Of a stretch of DNA of 64,000 nt, positions 8,428 through 16,385 are shown one piece after another (the stretch's first letter is position 1; each line of letters opens with the position of its first letter). Source of the stretch: Pseudodesulfovibrio sp. zrk46 (GTDB lineage: Bacteria > Desulfobacterota > Desulfovibrionia > Desulfovibrionales > Desulfovibrionaceae); contig NZ_CP051216.1 of the NCBI RefSeq assembly GCF_012516435.1, positions 3,833,501 through 3,897,500 on the forward strand, in the 5' to 3' direction. Below the pieces are notes generated by a model that saw only the letters and a list, made by a program, of their open reading frames with translations, was not told the origin of the DNA and did not search any database. A program made the translations under genes and the position numbers.

Positions 8428-9606
8428 TTATTTCAAAAACGACCTGATGCTGTTGCCGAGTCGTTTGATACCTTCCTCGATGCGCTTCTCATCCGAGTTG
8501 GAGAAGTTAAGACGCAGGGTGTTCTCACCTGAGCCGTCCACGTAGAACGGTCTGCCGGGCACAAAGGCGACCTTCTCCTTGATAGCCACGTCAAAGAGAT
8601 CCATTGCGGACACCCCTTCGGGCAGTGTTGCCCAGAGGAACATGCCCCCCTCGGGTTCGGTAATGGTCACACCTTCCGGGAAATACTTGCCAATCATCTC
8701 CACCATGCACGCACGCTGACGACCATAGCGGTCCTTGATGAGCTGAACATGGGCCTCGATGTCGTTGGTCTCCATGTACCTGCGCATAATAGCCTGAGCC
8801 ACGGTGGAGGTATGCAGATCAGAGGCCTGCTTGGCGACTACCAGCTTGTCGTAAATAGTCTTTTCTTCGGTCACGACCCAACCAATACGGAAACCAGGGG
8901 CCGCGATCTTGGAGAAAGAGCCACAAAGAATGCTAGGCTTCTTGCAGAAGGAGTACACACTGGGCATATCCTCGCCCATGAAACGGAGTTCTCCGTACGG
9001 GTCATCCTCTATGAACAGCACGTCGTACTTGTCCAACAATTCAGCAACAGCTTGGCGCTTCTCAAGAGAATAACTCACACCTGAGGGATTCTGAAAATTG
9101 GGAACGGCATAGAAACACTTGGCTCCATCTTTAAAGGCAGCTTCCAATTCCTCAAGATTGGGACCATCATTTTCCAATGAAATGGTCACAAATTCCGGTT
9201 CAAAGATGGAAAAAGCCTGAATGGCACCAAGGTATCCCGGACGTTCAATGACAACCTTGTCTCCCTTATCGAGAAAGACCTTTGCCACGATGTCGAGTAT
9301 CTGTTGGGAACCAGTTGTTACGAGAATGGAGTCAGGATCAACCTCAAGGCCACGTTTTGCGTAGCGTTCAGAAATAATCTTTCTGAGGCCTGCATCCCCT
9401 TCCGTGGTTGAATACTGAAGAGCTGAAGCGCCGATTTCCGCAAAGACCTGTCGAGAAGCCTCATCCATGGAGGCCACGGGAAAGAGTTCCGGGTTGGGCA
9501 AACCACCCGCGAATGAAATGATTTCAGGGTCCGCCGTCACCTTCAAGATCTCCCGGATAAACGAGCGGTGAACGGTACTCATTCTCCGGGCAAATTTCTC
9601 TTCCAT
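8428..9606 (-). CDS. PLP-dependent aminotransferase, class I fold (LysN/2-aminoadipate or aromatic type)
   Basis: A 392-residue aminotransferase. The start at 9606 is preferred over an ATG 51 bases upstream because AGGAG lies seven to eight bases before it. Motifs: FAGGLPNPELFP near the N-terminus, FQNPSGVSYS, DDPYGELRF, the PLP lysine in GSFSKIAAPGFRIGW, and the C-terminal LRLNFSN arginine. This subfamily includes 2-aminoadipate, valine and aromatic aminotransferases, so the amino acid used is unclear. It leads the minus-strand unit that continues into the rhodanese flavoprotein. A terminator-like hairpin lies in its probable 5' leader. Confidence 0.85.
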   Translation of the reverse strand: MEEKFARRMSTVHRSFIREILKVTADPEIISFAGGLPNPELFPVASMDEASRQVFAEIGASALQYSTTEGDAGLRKIISERYAKRGLEVDPDSILVTTGSQQILDIVAKVFLDKGDKVVIERPGYLGAIQAFSIFEPEFVTISLENDGPNLEELEAAFKDGAKCFYAVPNFQNPSGVSYSLEKRQAVAELLDKYDVLFIEDDPYGELRFMGEDMPSVYSFCKKPSILCGSFSKIAAPGFRIGWVVTEEKTIYDKLVVAKQASDLHTSTVAQAIMRRYMETNDIEAHVQLIKDRYGRQRACMVEMIGKYFPEGVTITEPEGGMFLWATLPEGVSAMDLFDVAIKEKVAFVPGRPFYVDGSGENTLRLNFSNSDEKRIEEGIKRLGNSIRSFLK

Positions 9607-9788
9607 GTCATATCTCCTAAATATATGGAAGTCAGATACCCCCATTTCACCCGGCATGCAAGGGGGGAACGTAAGAAATGGTCGCCGAGAACCGTTGTAT
9701 TTCTGATCGTTTAAGTAGGAAATTGATTCATCAATTAATCTAATAATGACTTCTTCAAAGGAACGTGTTCAACTAGGCGAAACTACAC

Positions 9789-9820
9789 CAAAAAAATGGG
9801 GCCGGCTACGAGCCGGCCCC
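9789..9820 (-). terminator. Terminator-like hairpin in the leader of the aminotransferase gene
   Basis: Read on the minus strand, GGGGCCGGCT and AGCCGGCCCC enclose a three-base loop, followed by A and a run of T. No annotated minus-strand gene ends here. The next gene downstream on that strand is the aminotransferase, about 180 bases away. It is either an attenuator or the end of an unseen small RNA. Confidence 0.7.
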
Positions 9821-9839
9821 TGAGGGCAAGAAGAGGAGA

Positions 9840-9853
9840 TGCACACGTGTGCA
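9840..9853. promoter_or_regulatory. 14-base perfect palindrome, operator-like
   Basis: TGCACACGTGTGCA reads the same on both strands. It lies just upstream (minus direction) of the leader terminator and between two divergently transcribed genes. Regulator unknown. Confidence 0.35.
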
Positions 9854-10054
9854 CTACTGATTGTCTGCAGAGCCTATAAACTCTACTTGTCAGTATTAAT
9901 ACCTATTACTAATTTTGTGTCAAGTTATATATTGAAACACACAATTGACACACTCCCCTTGCTGAAATTCAATAAAAGCGGTTATTATTTTTTATAAGTC
10001 TCAATTTTTGCAGCATTGTTCGACTATATAATTTCACAATTACCCTTGATATAG

Positions 10055-10828
10055 ATGACTTTTTTTACACGCTTTTTATTCTTTTTAATAATTTCACTTC
10101 TTTTTACCCTGCCTTGTCAGGCAGGCAAATATGTTGCGCTCACTGCACCTATGCCTCCCTTCAGTATCAACAAGGGACTTCGTGTTAAAGGCATAGCAGT
10201 AGATATTCTTTCTGTTTTGATGGCTCAGTCCGGCGCCCCGATAGACACCAAGGATGTCAAATTGATGTTATGGCGTCATGCTTTACAAATCGGTGCAGCA
10301 GGCCCCCAAAAGATAGTGCTTAACCTGGAACGCACACCAGATAATGAACACAATTTTAAATGGGTAGGGCCTATTGCGACCAGAGAATACGTAGTGGTGG
10401 CACGCAAAGGCAGTCCACACCTCAACAGTTTGAATGATCTCGGCAAAAACAAGGTAGGCACCCTGCGAGACAGTCTGCCGGAAAAAGAACTACTGGCTCA
10501 AGGCATCCCCAGAACAGCCATGTCCTCTTCTTTCAGTCATATTGTTCCGCTCAAAAAACTAAAATCCAAAATGGTGAGCTATTTTGCTCATGGAACGGCA
10601 TCCACGGCATATTTGATGAAATCGGCTGGCCTGAAATGGAAGGATTACGAAGTGGTTCTCACGTTCAATGAGGTGCCCATATACTTTGGGTTCAGCAAGG
10701 ATACACCTGATGCATTCATCAATAAGATGAACACCAATCTGGCAAAGCTTAAAAGGCCTGGAGCGGGAGGAAGAAGCGGATACGAAAAAATAGTAGCGAA
10801 ATACCTTCCGCCGGAAGTCGTGAAATAA
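10055..10828 (+). CDS. Orphan periplasmic solute-binding protein (SBP_bac_3-like)
   Basis: A 257-residue exported protein. Residues 1-23 form a signal peptide (hydrophobic FLFFLIISLLFTLP, cut near CQAG). The mature part has the type II periplasmic-binding fold pattern: APMPPFSI near the start, GIAVDILSVLM, KWVGPIATREYVVVA, and GTLRDS at the lobe boundary. No permease or ATPase gene adjoins it, so it is either a stand-alone ligand sensor or works with a transporter elsewhere. It resembles the protein at 57435-58253. The upstream region is AT-rich; a weak Shine-Dalgarno leaves the start slightly uncertain. Confidence 0.8.
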   Translation: MTFFTRFLFFLIISLLFTLPCQAGKYVALTAPMPPFSINKGLRVKGIAVDILSVLMAQSGAPIDTKDVKLMLWRHALQIGAAGPQKIVLNLERTPDNEHNFKWVGPIATREYVVVARKGSPHLNSLNDLGKNKVGTLRDSLPEKELLAQGIPRTAMSSSFSHIVPLKKLKSKMVSYFAHGTASTAYLMKSAGLKWKDYEVVLTFNEVPIYFGFSKDTPDAFINKMNTNLAKLKRPGAGGRSGYEKIVAKYLPPEVVK

Positions 10829-10860
10829 AAATGCGCCCAATTATGGACGCACGCAAAGAA

Positions 10861-10886
10861 AAGGGGCCTCACGGCCCCTTCTTTTT
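10861..10886. terminator. Bidirectional terminator
   Basis: AAGGGGCC and GGCCCCTT enclose TCAC. TTCTTTTT follows on the plus strand and TTTTCTTT on the minus strand. It serves the binding-protein gene (plus) and the 56-residue gene (minus), which converge here. Confidence 0.85.
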
Positions 10887-10903
10887 ATCTCGTAAAAACC
10901 AGT

Positions 10904-11074
10904 CTACTCCTTGTCGGGAGACCAGTTGGGGTCACGGTATTTGTCCGGATTGTAAAGACGCCAATCAGAGCCGTCGTCATACTTCTCATCCGCACCGGGA
11001 TAAGGAGTATACGTCTTCTCGTTTTTGCTTTCTTCTTTACTATGGTCAATATCTTTGAAGTATGACTGTTCCAT
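10904..11074 (-). CDS. 56-residue hypothetical acidic, Tyr/Asp-rich small protein
   Basis: A short frame starts at ATG 11074, with AGGTG about seven bases upstream, and ends in TAG at 10904-10906. It encodes 56 residues rich in Asp, Lys, Tyr and Pro. The C-terminal half is GSDWRLYNPDKYRDPNW. It has no signal peptide or membrane segment. It lies 111 bases downstream of the fumarase beta gene on the same strand with no terminator between, and is closed by the terminator at 10861-10886, so it is probably the last gene of the fumarase unit. I do not recognise the family; the ribosome-binding site and terminator make it a credible gene. Confidence 0.7.
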   Translation of the reverse strand: MEQSYFKDIDHSKEESKNEKTYTPYPGADEKYDDGSDWRLYNPDKYRDPNWSPDKE

Positions 11075-11185
11075 GACAACACCTCTATTTAGTCGAATTC
11101 TGACCCGTCAGGACTTTATCCAGAAGAGCCGGACAACGACGTCGTCCTGTTTCCTCACTGAATGAAAACTTCGACTGTGTCAAGC

Positions 11186-11740
11186 CTATTGCAAGGCTGC
11201 ATCCAGATCAGGCTTTACATACAATTCCCCACCATGACAGTCATTAATAACTAACAGCGGGAAATCTTTGACTTTCATGGCACGAATTGCTTCAGGGCCC
11301 AGCTCGTCAAATGCAATAACAGTAGATTCCACTATGGAATTGGACAACAAGGCCCCTGCTCCACCTGTAGCGCCGAAGTATACACCTTTGTGCTCCTTCA
11401 TAGCAGCCTTAACTTCATCGGATCGCTTGCCCTTACCGATGGAGGCCTTCATCCCCAGGCTGTGCAGCCGCGGAGCATAGGTATCCATACGATAGCTGGT
11501 GGTTGGTCCAGCGGAGCCAATGGGGCGGCCCGGAGGCGCCGGAGAAGGGCCAACATAATAAATAGCGGAACCCTGCAGATCGAACGGCAGTTCCTTGCCA
11601 GCATCCAGCAACTCCATCAGCTTCTTATGTGCTGCATCGCGAGCCGAGTGAATGGTACCAGTCAGAAACACGACATCGCCAGCTTTCAACTGCTCGATAT
11701 CCTCATCCGTCAGAGGAGTATTCAGTTTGTATTCAGCCAT
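11186..11740 (-). CDS. Fumarate hydratase class I, beta subunit (C-terminal domain)
   Basis: A 184-residue beta half of a two-subunit class I (Fe-S) fumarase/tartrate dehydratase. The start at 11740 (MAEYKLNTPL) overlaps the alpha-subunit stop by one base (CTCTAATGG) and has GAGGAGG just upstream; a longer frame from 11776 would lie within the alpha gene. Motifs include AGDVVFLTGTIHSARDAAHK, GPSPAPPGRPIGSAGPTTS, IGKGKR and YFGATGGAGAL. With the alpha subunit it interconverts fumarate and malate in the cytoplasm, feeding the neighbouring fumarate reductase. Confidence 0.92.
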   Translation of the reverse strand: MAEYKLNTPLTDEDIEQLKAGDVVFLTGTIHSARDAAHKKLMELLDAGKELPFDLQGSAIYYVGPSPAPPGRPIGSAGPTTSYRMDTYAPRLHSLGMKASIGKGKRSDEVKAAMKEHKGVYFGATGGAGALLSNSIVESTVIAFDELGPEAIRAMKVKDFPLLVINDCHGGELYVKPDLDAALQ

Positions 11741-12579
11741 TAGAGTTCGACCTCCTCGTGACGCTGGGAATGACACTGGACATTGACAGCCAGAGGCAGA
11801 CTAGCGAGGTGACACGGCTCCATGGTGAGTTTGACACCCAGCACAGTGGTCTTGCCACCAAGGCCCATGGGACCGATACCCAGCTTGTTGATTGCCTCTT
11901 CCAGTTCCTTTTCCTTGGCTGCGATTTCAGGATCAGGATTGGTATCGTCCAGCTTACGCAGCAGGCCCTTCTTGGCGATCTTGGCAGCATGCTCAAACGT
12001 ACCGCCAATTCCAACGCCGATGACGGTAGGCGGACACGGATTCGGGCCAGCCTCTGCCACACGCTCGACCACAAATTTCTTGATGCCTTCCCAGCCCTGA
12101 GCCGGAGCCAGCATGGTGACACGGCTCATGTTTTCGGCACCACCGCCCTTGGCCATGTAGGCAATCTTCAGTTTGTCACCCGGCACCATATCGAAATGAA
12201 TGACAGCCGGGGTACCATCACCTGTGTTGGCGCGAGTCAGCGGATCACAAGCAGATTTACGCAGGAAGCCTTCATCGTATCCCTTGCGAACGCCTTCATT
12301 AATCAGCTCGCGCAGGTTGCCACCTACCACCTTGCAGTCGTCACCGACTTCAATATAAAAGACAGCCAAACCACAGTCCTGACACAGAGGCAGTTTGGTT
12401 TCCTTGGAAAGATCTGCGTTTTCCAGCAACTGGCGCAAAACTTCCTTGGCCGAAGGAGAAGTCTCCTCTTCCATGGCCTGCTCAAATTTGTTGCGAACAT
12501 CCTGGGGAAGCTCGGTATTCGCCTTGATACACATCTTGGCGACTGCTTCGACCACATCCGCAGCCTGAATTTCTCTCAT
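11740..12579 (-). CDS. Fumarate hydratase class I, alpha subunit (Fe-S domain)
   Basis: A 279-residue N-terminal half of a class I fumarase. Conserved cysteines able to hold the catalytic [4Fe-4S] cluster appear in LCQDCG, AGPNPCPP and MEPCHLASLP. Other family signs are DPLTRANTGDGTPA and GVGIGGTFEHAA. It starts after the terminator that ends frdB, so it probably has its own promoter in 12580-12645. The split two-gene form is usual for anaerobes, and this order next to frdCAB is what I recall in Desulfovibrio. Confidence 0.92.
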   Translation of the reverse strand: MREIQAADVVEAVAKMCIKANTELPQDVRNKFEQAMEEETSPSAKEVLRQLLENADLSKETKLPLCQDCGLAVFYIEVGDDCKVVGGNLRELINEGVRKGYDEGFLRKSACDPLTRANTGDGTPAVIHFDMVPGDKLKIAYMAKGGGAENMSRVTMLAPAQGWEGIKKFVVERVAEAGPNPCPPTVIGVGIGGTFEHAAKIAKKGLLRKLDDTNPDPEIAAKEKELEEAINKLGIGPMGLGGKTTVLGVKLTMEPCHLASLPLAVNVQCHSQRHEEVEL

Positions 12580-12646
12580 GACATCTCCTTGCCCTATTCA
12601 CGGACAGGGGCCGCAGTATCAGCGACCAACACTCTAGTATTGATAT

Positions 12647-12679
12647 AAAAAAACCGGGAAGAGCTTGCACTCTTCCCGG
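12647..12679 (-). terminator. Terminator of the frdCAB operon
   Basis: On the minus strand CCGGGAAGAG and CTCTTCCCGG form a 10-bp stem followed by seven T. It begins a few bases after the frdB stop. Confidence 0.9.
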
Positions 12680-12690
12680 CATACTCTCAA

Positions 12691-13428
12691 CTACTTTTTG
12701 AAAAGACGCTTGAGGGAAGTAATACCCATTTTCCTTCTCAGGAAGCCAAGCTGATTTTGGAGCGGCAGATGCTTGGGACAAACGTCTTCACAGGCGAGGA
12801 GGCCCATGCAGCCGAAGATACCCATGTCATTACCGATGATTTCATAATAGTCGTTCTCGGTCCGTTGATCGCGAGGATCGATGAGAAAACGGGCAACACG
12901 GTTCAGACCGGCTGCACCAATGAAATCCTCACGGAGGCGAGCGGTGGCACAAGCAGCAACGCAGCAGCCACATTCGACGCAACGTTCCAGCTCATAAATA
13001 GCCACGGCTTCCTTGTTGTCCATACGCTCTTCAAGAGCAGAAGGATCGAACTCTTTCTCGGTGTGAATCCAGGACTCTGTCCGAGTGTACATTTCTCGGA
13101 ACCAAGTCCCCGTGTCCACGGAGAGATCACCTACCAATTTAAAGACCGGCAACGGGAGAAGCGTTATCTCACCAGGCAGATCTTTCGTCTTGGTATGACA
13201 GGCCAGCCCCGGACGTCCGTTGATGACCATGCCGCAGGCACCACAGATACCAGCACGACAACAGAAGTCGAACTGGAGGGACGGGTCCTGCTCTTCACGG
13301 ATACGGTTGAGCGCGATGAACAGGGTCATGGAATCGGTCTCTTCGAGAACGAACTCCTCCATGTGCGGCTCGGACAACTCGTCCTGGGGATTGTACCGGA
13401 ATATATTGAATTTCAGCAATCTGGACAT
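12691..13428 (-). CDS. frdB: Fumarate reductase/succinate dehydrogenase iron-sulfur subunit
   Basis: A 245-residue electron-transfer subunit with three clusters. The [2Fe-2S] ligands are C57, C62, C65 and C77 (CRAGICGACG). Ferredoxin-like clusters follow: C150/C153/C156 with C217 for one centre, and C160/C207/C213 for the other (CVECGCCVAAC; CMGLLACEDVCPKH). It passes electrons between the flavoprotein and the membrane haem subunit. The ATG directly follows the frdA stop. Direction (fumarate reduction or succinate oxidation) cannot be told from sequence. Confidence 0.94.
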   Translation of the reverse strand: MSRLLKFNIFRYNPQDELSEPHMEEFVLEETDSMTLFIALNRIREEQDPSLQFDFCCRAGICGACGMVINGRPGLACHTKTKDLPGEITLLPLPVFKLVGDLSVDTGTWFREMYTRTESWIHTEKEFDPSALEERMDNKEAVAIYELERCVECGCCVAACATARLREDFIGAAGLNRVARFLIDPRDQRTENDYYEIIGNDMGIFGCMGLLACEDVCPKHLPLQNQLGFLRRKMGITSLKRLFKK

Positions 13429-15273
13429 TTACTTATCCTTTCCCTTGGGGGTGTCGGCACTGATGATTTCGGACTTGCCGTAACCACGGTCTCCCGGAGG
13501 AATCTCCACGACCTCGGTTGCATCCTCATACTTGAGGGTGGGCAGATCATCATCGGGCTTCTTCCAGTACGCCAGGGTACGGTTGAGCCAATCACGGTCA
13601 TTACGTGCAGGGAAGTCTTCGCGGTTATGAGAACCACGGGATTCCGTGCGCATAAGAGCGCCATACGCGACCATAAGGGCCATCCTGACCTGACCTTCCA
13701 GCTTGAGGGCTACAGCCAGTTCCGGATTCACGCCCTTGCCGTTGGAACGCAGACCAACATTCTTTGCACGAACGAGGGTGTCCTGCAGGGATACGACACA
13801 TTCCTTGAGGCCTTCTTCAGTACGGAAGATGTTTGCTCCCTTGTTCAGGGCATCCTGCATGGCTGCGCGAACCTTGTAGACGTTCTCGCTGCCATTGGCG
13901 CTGGTGCGGAGATCGTCAATGCGGGTCTGCTGCTTCTTTACTGCGTCGTTGATGAGCGCGGTCTTGAATTCAGTTTCACAACCCTGAAGGTACTCGGCAA
14001 TCTTTTTACCAACGATACCACCAGCAACAACAGTCTCAGCCAGAGAGTTACCACCCAAACGGTTAAAGCCGTGCATGTCCCAGCAGGCTGCTTCACCGGC
14101 GGCGAAGAGGCCCTTGAGGCCATAAGCGGCACCATCTTTGTTGGTACGAACGCCGCCCATGGAATAGTGCTGGGTCGGACGGACCGGGATGAGCTGATGA
14201 ATCGGATTAACGCCCAAGAAGTAAGTACAGATTTCGTACACTTCACGAAGCTTACCGGTGATGTGCTCTTCGCCCAAATGGCGGATATCGAGCCAGAGGT
14301 GTTCGCCATAAGGCGACTTGACGCCGTGGCCTTCGCGCATGTGGTGGGTCATCCAACGGGACACCACGTCGCGGGAGGCGAGTTCTGCCTTCTCGGGCTC
14401 GTATTCATGCATGAAACGCTTCTCGTTCACGTCGAGGAGCGTACCGCCGTCACCACGACACCCCTCAGTCACGAGGATGTCCGTGGGCACGATGCCGGTG
14501 GGATGGAACTGGACGGCTTCCATGTTGCCCATGGGAACCAACCCGGTGTCCACACACATGGTGTGCGCCCCACCGTCACAAATGACAGCGTTGGTTGTAT
14601 TCGGATAGATACGACCAAAACCACCGGCTGCGATCATGGTGGCCTTGGAGAGGTAGGTGATCAGCTCACCGGTGCGCAGACAACGAGCGACGACACCGGA
14701 GCAGGTCTCACCATCATGGATCAAAGCAATGGCTTCGGTCTTGTCATGGACTTCAACACCAGCCTGGGCACAGCGGTTGTCCATGGTACACATGACCGCA
14801 TGCCCGGTACCGTCAGAAGTGTAGCAGGTACGCCATTTAGCCGTACCGCCAAAGGAGCGGGCCATGATGAGGCCTTCCTTTTCCTTGGCTTCGACCTTCT
14901 CGTACTGCTTACCGCCCTTGTAATAAATGGACTTGCCGGGAACAACGCGGTTCCACGGCACACCCCAGTGAGCGAGGCGGCGCATTTCAATGGGAGCGGT
15001 ATCGGCGAAAAGACGTGCAACTTCCTGGTCACAACCCCAGTCGGAGCCTTTGACCGTGTCTTCAAAGTGCACGTCAGGACAGTCGCCCTCACCCATGACG
15101 CTGTTACCCAGCGAAGCCTGCATACCACCCTGTGCTGCGGAAGAGTGGGAACGGCGGGCCGGGACCAGGCTGAGACAGATGGCGGAGAATCCGGCGTCGG
15201 CAGCCTCCACAGCTGCACGCTCACCAGCCAGACCCGCGCCGACAACAAGTAAATCGGTGTAGATAGTCTGCAT
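13429..15273 (-). CDS. frdA: Fumarate reductase/succinate dehydrogenase flavoprotein subunit
   Basis: A 614-residue catalytic subunit facing the cytoplasm. It shows an N-terminal FAD fold (LLVVGAGLAGERAAVEA), the covalent-flavin His in RSHSSAAQGGMQ, the capping-domain active-site region HPTGIVPTDILVTEGCRGDGG, and HYSMGGVRTN and GFNRLGGNSLAE near the flavin. It is the middle gene of frdCAB, 11 bases after frdC. It reduces fumarate or oxidises succinate, linking to the menaquinone pool through FrdB/FrdC. Confidence 0.94.
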   Translation of the reverse strand: MQTIYTDLLVVGAGLAGERAAVEAADAGFSAICLSLVPARRSHSSAAQGGMQASLGNSVMGEGDCPDVHFEDTVKGSDWGCDQEVARLFADTAPIEMRRLAHWGVPWNRVVPGKSIYYKGGKQYEKVEAKEKEGLIMARSFGGTAKWRTCYTSDGTGHAVMCTMDNRCAQAGVEVHDKTEAIALIHDGETCSGVVARCLRTGELITYLSKATMIAAGGFGRIYPNTTNAVICDGGAHTMCVDTGLVPMGNMEAVQFHPTGIVPTDILVTEGCRGDGGTLLDVNEKRFMHEYEPEKAELASRDVVSRWMTHHMREGHGVKSPYGEHLWLDIRHLGEEHITGKLREVYEICTYFLGVNPIHQLIPVRPTQHYSMGGVRTNKDGAAYGLKGLFAAGEAACWDMHGFNRLGGNSLAETVVAGGIVGKKIAEYLQGCETEFKTALINDAVKKQQTRIDDLRTSANGSENVYKVRAAMQDALNKGANIFRTEEGLKECVVSLQDTLVRAKNVGLRSNGKGVNPELAVALKLEGQVRMALMVAYGALMRTESRGSHNREDFPARNDRDWLNRTLAYWKKPDDDLPTLKYEDATEVVEIPPGDRGYGKSEIISADTPKGKDK

Positions 15274-15284
15274 GGTATTCTCCG

Positions 15285-15935
15285 TTAATTAACGTTCAGA
15301 AACATGAAGCGGACCAGAGTAATCAGCCCGATAACGATGAACATGAGGGTGAGGATATTCTCACCGCGCTTGAACTTCGCACGTTCCTTGTCCTTCACGA
15401 AGCCCCACTTCACGGCAATACGGTAGAAACCGATGCCAACATGAAGTTCAGCCATTGGAAGGAGGATGAGATAGAAGACAGCCCAGAATCCTCCCTGAAT
15501 TCGGGCTGCGGACTTGGCAGCGGTGATCGGCAGGTCGGTCAGAACCACCCACATGTGGATGGAGCCCATGATCAGGATGATCATGGCAGACACGGCCTGG
15601 ACAACCCACAGCCAGGTGTCGCCGTGGCGCATCATCTTTGCGTGCTGCCAGACTGTTCCCTGTCCGTCGAAGCGGAAAGGGATCTTGCGGGCAGCAAGCA
15701 CGAAGTGCGTCAGGAACACCAGAAAAATGAGCGGACCGCCGACTTGTGCCATACCGGTCGCCTCAAAAAAGTGGGCGATACCATTCATGACAGCGGGACT
15801 AATAACGACACTGGAGACCAAGAGCATGTGGCACCACATGAACAAGATCAAACTCGCACCAGAAAGCATCTGGAGCCAGTCCATTACGCCGTCCCACTTA
15901 CCGGATTTGCCGGCAGGTGCGTAACTGATGGACAT
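15285..15935 (-). CDS. frdC: Fumarate reductase cytochrome b subunit (diheme FrdC/SdhC, Wolinella type)
   Basis: A 216-residue membrane anchor with five hydrophobic segments. Histidines at 36, 77, 127 and 165 fall in successive helices in the pattern of the four axial ligands of the diheme Wolinella-type quinol:fumarate reductase. H36 is in FMWCHMLL, H77 in FLTHFVL, H127 in GSIHMWV and H165 in MAELHVG. It exchanges electrons with menaquinone. First gene of the operon, preceded by a regulatory region with paired operator-like sites. Confidence 0.9.
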   Translation of the reverse strand: MSISYAPAGKSGKWDGVMDWLQMLSGASLILFMWCHMLLVSSVVISPAVMNGIAHFFEATGMAQVGGPLIFLVFLTHFVLAARKIPFRFDGQGTVWQHAKMMRHGDTWLWVVQAVSAMIILIMGSIHMWVVLTDLPITAAKSAARIQGGFWAVFYLILLPMAELHVGIGFYRIAVKWGFVKDKERAKFKRGENILTLMFIVIGLITLVRFMFLNVN

Positions 15936-16085
15936 TCCATTCCTCCGTTAGGTTAAACACACAAATTCCCTCGACAATAAGCCAGAAAACCCTACGCATG
16001 CTACAAAAAAAAAGTCAACGCCTCCAACCACTCACGACCACCTTCCGACACCACTCCGCGAAGGGGGGCGATGCCCGTAAACCCC

Positions 16086-16103
16086 ATTGATCGCTCGGTC
16101 AAT
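16086..16103. promoter_or_regulatory. TetR-type operator-like site 1
   Basis: ATTGATCGCTCGGTCAAT has outer arms ATTGA/TCAAT and is followed by CCAC. It matches the second site 64 bases away at 14 of 18 positions. The TTGAC-N6-GTCAA shape is typical of TetR/AcrR-family operators; no tetR gene lies in the window. Confidence 0.5.
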
Positions 16104-16149
16104 CCACATTTTTGTCGCTTACAAACTTTTTTTCATTTTTTTTGATAAA

Positions 16150-16167
16150 ATTGACTGACCGGTCAAT
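16150..16167. promoter_or_regulatory. TetR-type operator-like site 2
   Basis: ATTGACTGACCGGTCAAT has perfect ATTGAC/GTCAAT arms around TGACCG and is also followed by CCAC. The spacing of 64 bases from site 1 is about six helical turns, so both could be bound on the same face of the DNA. Confidence 0.55.
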
Positions 16168-16385
16168 CCACCAGAAAAACACTTGTTTGAAACAATAAAA
16201 TCCATGCAAGATTCATAACCGGGTTGCAATTCGTCACGGCTCGGGTAGGGTTCGCCTTCGGCGGCTTTCACATTAGAAATGAAACCTTGCCTCGGTTGAA
16301 ATGAGATTTATCTACATATGATAAAGAGAGAACAAAGACTGCCCTACTCGCTCCACACTTTGAGCGACACATATGGAGATATAAG

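Larger units (their letters stand above)
9607..10054. other. 448-base intergenic region between divergent genes
   Basis: No convincing gene. It holds a minus-oriented terminator hairpin (about 9789-9820) and a 14-base perfect palindrome (TGCACACGTGTGCA, 9840-9853). The half nearer the binding-protein gene (about 9880-10054) is markedly AT-rich, with several TATAAT-like stretches but no promoter I can fix. Confidence 0.7.
15936..16385. other. 450-base divergent regulatory region between frdC and the M16 peptidase gene
   Basis: No gene is visible. It contains an A9 tract near 16004, T-rich runs near 16127-16142, and two similar 18-base dyads listed separately. It must hold promoters for both frdCAB and the peptidase gene. 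Confidence 0.7.

Noticed and set aside
9838..9996. 52-codon plus-strand frame starting at an ATG directly after AGGAG
   Set aside because: The AGGAG is adjacent to the ATG with no spacing, the product has no recognisable features, and the region is AT-rich intergenic DNA.
12757..15252. 831-residue plus-strand frame opposite frdA and frdB
   Set aside because: It lies entirely across two well-identified genes on the other strand; the composition looks like an antisense shadow of a GC-rich gene.
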